DNA of 9,408 bases from assembly GCA_052148155.1 (NCBI GenBank), contig JBKQIY010000263.1:1-9408 (forward strand), written 5' to 3'. Each line of letters opens with the position of its first letter. Positions within the stretch are counted from its first letter, which is position 1. Below are positions 7,813 to 9,408 of this stretch, piece after piece. Position numbers and translations under genes: made by a program. This stretch comes from JBBQER01 sp052148155. GTDB lineage: Bacteria > Actinomycetota > Acidimicrobiia > IMCC26256 > PALSA-610. Below the pieces are notes generated by a model. The model saw only the letters and a program-made list of their open reading frames with translations, ran no database searches and was not told the origin of the DNA.

Positions 7813-8904
7813 TTACTTGTATTGAGGGGTGTTCGAGCCGATCGTGGACTTGGTGATGGCACCCGAGACCGCCTGCGGATTGCCGTCGTTGTCTATGAAG
7901 CGTTCCGGCGTCGTGCCATTGCCGGCGTCGACCAGCGCCTGGACCGCGGCGGAGCCGATGCTGGCCGGGTAGCTGGGCAGGGTCCCGGTCAGCTGCCCGC
8001 TCTTCACAAGAGCGAAGTCCTCGGCATTGCCGCCGGTCTGGTCGTAGACCGCGATCTTGCCCTGCAGCTTCTGCGCTTGGATGGCCTGGACGACGCCCGA
8101 GGTGATGCCCGCATACGAGGTGAAGATCATGGTCACGCCCTTGTGGCCCTGCAGGAAGTTCTCCGTCTGTGAGAGCGCGTTCGGCGAGGTGAAGTCGGTG
8201 TAGACAGTCCCCATAGTCGTCCACTGGGGGTTGGTCTGCGCGTACTGCTTGTAACCATCCAAGAACGACACGGTGTCCGGCAGCGTCTGCGTGCCGACGA
8301 CCAAGAGGACCTTCTGAGGGCCGGGACTGTTGGAAGCCGCGCTCTTCATGAGCGACACGGTGTGGCTGAGGTTATTCATCCCGCCGACGAACGAGACCGT
8401 ACCCGGCGCCCAGGGGTCGCTACCCGGTTTCGCGGTGTCGCTGCACAAGGGGCTCACGATCGCTACGAAGGCAATGTTATGGCTGACCGCGTCGCTGGCC
8501 ACGGGCTGGCATAGCTGACCGGTGAGCGGCTGGATGATCACGCCCTGGTATTTCCCGCTGGAAAGCAGGCTTTCGTAGTTCGTCAGCTCGGTGGGCGCCG
8601 AGAGGTTGTCGTACAGCACGTTGAGCCCGACACCGTCCTTCTTTGCCGTCGCCATGGCCGCGTTCACCAGGGCCACCGAGTAGGTGGCCGAGAGGTTGTC
8701 GTTCAGGACCAACGCGATGTTCTTCATCTTTTGCGGGTGGATCGACCCGCTGCCCACGTTGATAGCGGTGCCGGATGCTTCGGTGGCCGAACTGTCACCG
8801 GAAGTCGAGCCGCTCCCTGAACTGCTGCACGCCGACAGGAGCGCGATCGAGGAAAGAGCGATGGTAGCCACGGTGATTGGCACACGCTTTCGACGAGCAG
8901 GCAT
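7813..8904 (-). CDS. Lipoprotein substrate-binding protein of the RbsB-like ABC system
   Basis: 363 residues. The N-terminus MPARRKRVP is basic, followed by a hydrophobic stretch and lipobox LSAC, with C26 the predicted lipidated cysteine. A serine/glycine-rich linker runs to about residue 55. The remainder is a type 1 periplasmic-binding fold (Peripla_BP_4-like): IALVLNDNLSATYSVALVNA (63-82), GVIIQPL (121-127), two lobes joined near 150-165, and IAVYDQTGGNAEDFALVKSG (284-303). Residues C132 and C154 could form a disulfide. It would capture the ligand outside the membrane and hand it to the permease. The fold is shared by sugar, autoinducer-2 and other small-molecule binders, and the ligand cannot be named. 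ATG at 8904 has a strong AAAGGAAGG upstream. As first gene of the operon, it is followed by a stem-loop and a 94-base gap, consistent with higher expression than the membrane subunits. Confidence 0.5.
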   Translation of the reverse strand: MPARRKRVPITVATIALSSIALLSACSSSGSGSTSGDSSATEASGTAINVGSGSIHPQKMKNIALVLNDNLSATYSVALVNAAMATAKKDGVGLNVLYDNLSAPTELTNYESLLSSGKYQGVIIQPLTGQLCQPVASDAVSHNIAFVAIVSPLCSDTAKPGSDPWAPGTVSFVGGMNNLSHTVSLMKSAASNSPGPQKVLLVVGTQTLPDTVSFLDGYKQYAQTNPQWTTMGTVYTDFTSPNALSQTENFLQGHKGVTMIFTSYAGITSGVVQAIQAQKLQGKIAVYDQTGGNAEDFALVKSGQLTGTLPSYPASIGSAAVQALVDAGNGTTPERFIDNDGNPQAVSGAITKSTIGSNTPQYK

Positions 8905-8906
8905 AG

Positions 8907-8916
8907 ACCTTCCTTT
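8907..8916 (-). promoter_or_regulatory. Strong ribosome-binding site of the binding-protein gene
   Basis: On the minus strand the sequence AAAGGAAGGT lies just before the ATG at 8904, with AAGGA spaced 6 bases from it. It is the best Shine-Dalgarno sequence in the window and supports the chosen start. It contrasts with the ATPase gene, which has none that I can see. Confidence 0.5.
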
Positions 8917-8926
8917 GCTGCGCAGC
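8917..8926. repeat. Perfect 10-bp palindrome in the 5' leader
   Basis: GCTGCGCAGC is a perfect palindrome lying directly between the leader hairpin and the ribosome-binding site, sharing base 8926 with the hairpin. It may be part of an operator or of leader RNA structure. It could also be chance in GC-rich DNA. Confidence 0.5.
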
Positions 8927-8944
8927 GGCGCCTGAACGGCGCCG
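8926..8944 (-). promoter_or_regulatory. GC-rich hairpin or operator in the 5' leader of the operon
   Basis: Inverted repeat CGGCGCC and GGCGCCG with a 5-base loop, arms perfect over 7 bp. It starts only about 4 bases after the transcription start expected from the promoter at 8955-8983, so it would form at the very 5' end of the mRNA or act as a downstream operator. There is no U-tract after it, so it is not a simple terminator. Confidence 0.5.
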
Positions 8945-8952
8945 AACGATTG

Positions 8953-8964
8953 AGACTTTAGCCA
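8953..8964. repeat. Direct repeat copy 1 (possible operator half), over the -10
   Basis: AGACTTTAGCCA on the plus strand matches AGATTGTAGCCA at 8983-8994 in 10 of 12 positions. The start-to-start distance is 30 bp, close to three helical turns. This copy covers the -10 hexamer. Such spacing is typical of sites bound by a regulator on one face of the DNA, but some similarity could come from both copies containing -10-like sequence. Confidence 0.5.
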
Positions 8965-8983
8965 GAATCCCGAATGTCGTCAA
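8955..8983 (-). promoter_or_regulatory. Predicted sigma-70-type promoter of the operon
   Basis: Read on the minus strand: -35 TTGACG (8983-8978), a 17-base spacer, then -10 TAAAGT (8960-8955). This matches the consensus at 5 of 6 and 4 of 6 positions with ideal spacing. Transcription would start near 8948, about 45 bases before the ATG at 8904. A possible second, upstream -10 TACAAT (8990-8985) has a weak -35 TCGAAA (9012-9007) at 16 bases. These are pattern matches only. Confidence 0.5.
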
Positions 8984-8994
8984 GATTGTAGCCA
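8983..8994. repeat. Direct repeat copy 2 (possible operator half), next to the -35
   Basis: AGATTGTAGCCA on the plus strand, partner of the copy at 8953-8964. It touches the upstream edge of the -35 hexamer and contains TACAAT on the minus strand, a possible alternative -10. Weaker similarity continues a few bases on either side. Confidence 0.5.
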
Positions 8995-9176
8995 ATATCG
9001 TCACCGTTTCGAGATTATGTCGCTCATGTGTCGCCTTGGCGGAATGCCGACCGCATGCCTATGGGCTCGGAAATGCGATTTCGGGTGGTGACCTGCTCGT
9101 TCTCGAGCAGCGCGCAGGGCTCGGCTACCCGGCCTGGCGTGGCTGAAGAAGTTTTCCGGGGTGAGATCATCCCAGA
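8995..9176. other. Intergenic DNA upstream of the operon
   Basis: No convincing gene, RNA gene or terminator is seen here. The part next to the promoter (8995-9030) is less GC-rich, as expected for control DNA. A hairpin lies at 9093-9110. Somewhere in this stretch should be the left end of the decayed insertion element whose transposase begins at 9177, but I could not identify a terminal repeat. Confidence 0.5.
9093..9110. repeat. Short hairpin with 7-bp perfect arms
   Basis: CTGCTCG and CGAGCAG are separated by TTCT. There is no T-run on either side, so it is not a clear terminator. It lies between the operon promoter and the transposase remnant and could be an operator, an element-associated structure, or chance. 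Confidence 0.5.
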
Positions 9177-9312
9177 GTGATCTTCTCGGCCGTCTCCCTG
9201 TTCGTGCGCTAGCTGCTCGGCTGCCTCATGGCGGTGGCCGCGGCGTGAGGTGACCAGGGACGCCGAACTCCTGGTGCTCCGGCACGAGAACGCAGTCCTA
9301 TGCCGTCAGGTC
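9177..9312 (+). pseudogene. Decayed N-terminal fragment of an actinomycete integrase-core (DDE) transposase
   Basis: Starting at GTG 9177 the plus strand reads VIFSAVSLFVR, then a TAG stop at 9210-9212, then LLGCLMAVA. Near 9240 the reading shifts by one base (apparently one extra base) and continues as RREVTRDAELLVLRHENAVL followed by CRQV, ending at 9312. The segment DAELLVLRHENAVLxRQ is a hallmark of the N-terminus of a large family of integrase-core transposases common in actinomycetes. After 9312 the expected sequence is lost and a TGA occurs at 9343. The gene is thus broken at least three times and cannot make a transposase. It diverges from the operon and may mark an old insertion or recombination boundary upstream of it. 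Confidence 0.5.
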
Positions 9313-9408
9313 GGTCCCCGCCCACAGTGGACGTGGCGGATGTGAGCATGTCCGGGACTAACGCCGACCGACGTCTCACCCGCGCCAGGGCCACCCGGCC
9401 AGCTGGTC
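9313..9408. other. Sequence after the transposase remnant, no recognised gene
   Basis: Homology to the transposase N-terminus stops near 9312. In the same frame after the TGA at 9343, a stretch at about 9375-9408 reads DVSPAPGPPGQLV. This is only loosely like the basic linker found later in such transposases, so an internal deletion is possible but weakly supported. Confidence 0.5.

Noticed and set aside
9209..9394. Minus-strand open frame of 61 codons at the right end
   Set aside because: It overlaps the transposase remnant on the other strand and shows no recognisable domain or convincing ribosome-binding site.

Overview
The window looks like a high-GC actinomycete chromosome. Coding DNA is strongly GC-biased at third positions, there are GTG starts, the lipoprotein signal is of Gram-positive type, and a decayed transposase of a kind common in Streptomyces, Frankia and Pseudonocardia relatives sits at the right edge. 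The genus cannot be fixed from the sequence alone.

Seven genes, all on the minus strand, read from right to left as one probable operon. First is an RbsABC-type ABC uptake system: lipoprotein binding protein (7813-8904), double ATPase (6147-7718) and permease (5155-6150). Then come four catabolic genes: an aldehyde dehydrogenase (3579-5105), an acyl-CoA synthetase (1879-3582), a crotonase-fold protein (1091-1882) and a CoA-transferase/acetyl-CoA hydrolase-family protein (1-1086, cut by the window edge). Three junctions are 4-base ATGA/GTGA overlaps and one has a 4-base gap, so most of the cluster is probably translationally coupled. A good sigma-70-type promoter (TTGACG, 17 bases, TAAAGT) lies at 8955-8983. 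It is framed by two near-identical 12-bp direct repeats exactly 30 bp apart and followed by a GC-rich hairpin in the predicted 5' leader. A second stem-loop lies between the binding-protein gene and the ATPase gene.

The main biological interest is in the last two enzymes. The crotonase-fold protein would normally be labelled enoyl-CoA hydratase. Instead it carries the whole active-site set of 6-oxocamphor hydrolase, the beta-diketone C-C hydrolase of camphor breakdown (W34, H39, H120, H143, D152, E242). The CoA-transferase-fold protein has its glycine loop, but glycine sits where the family's catalytic glutamate should be. The most economical reading, as inference, is a pathway that imports a small compound, oxidises an aldehyde to an acid, activates it with CoA, and cleaves a 1,3-dicarbonyl or ring by hydrolysis. 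The transporter's ligand may therefore not be a sugar.

The right end (8905-9408) has no intact gene. It holds the promoter and leader, a small hairpin, and the start of a transposase broken by a stop codon, a frameshift and loss of homology. No regulator gene, RNA gene or CRISPR array is visible.
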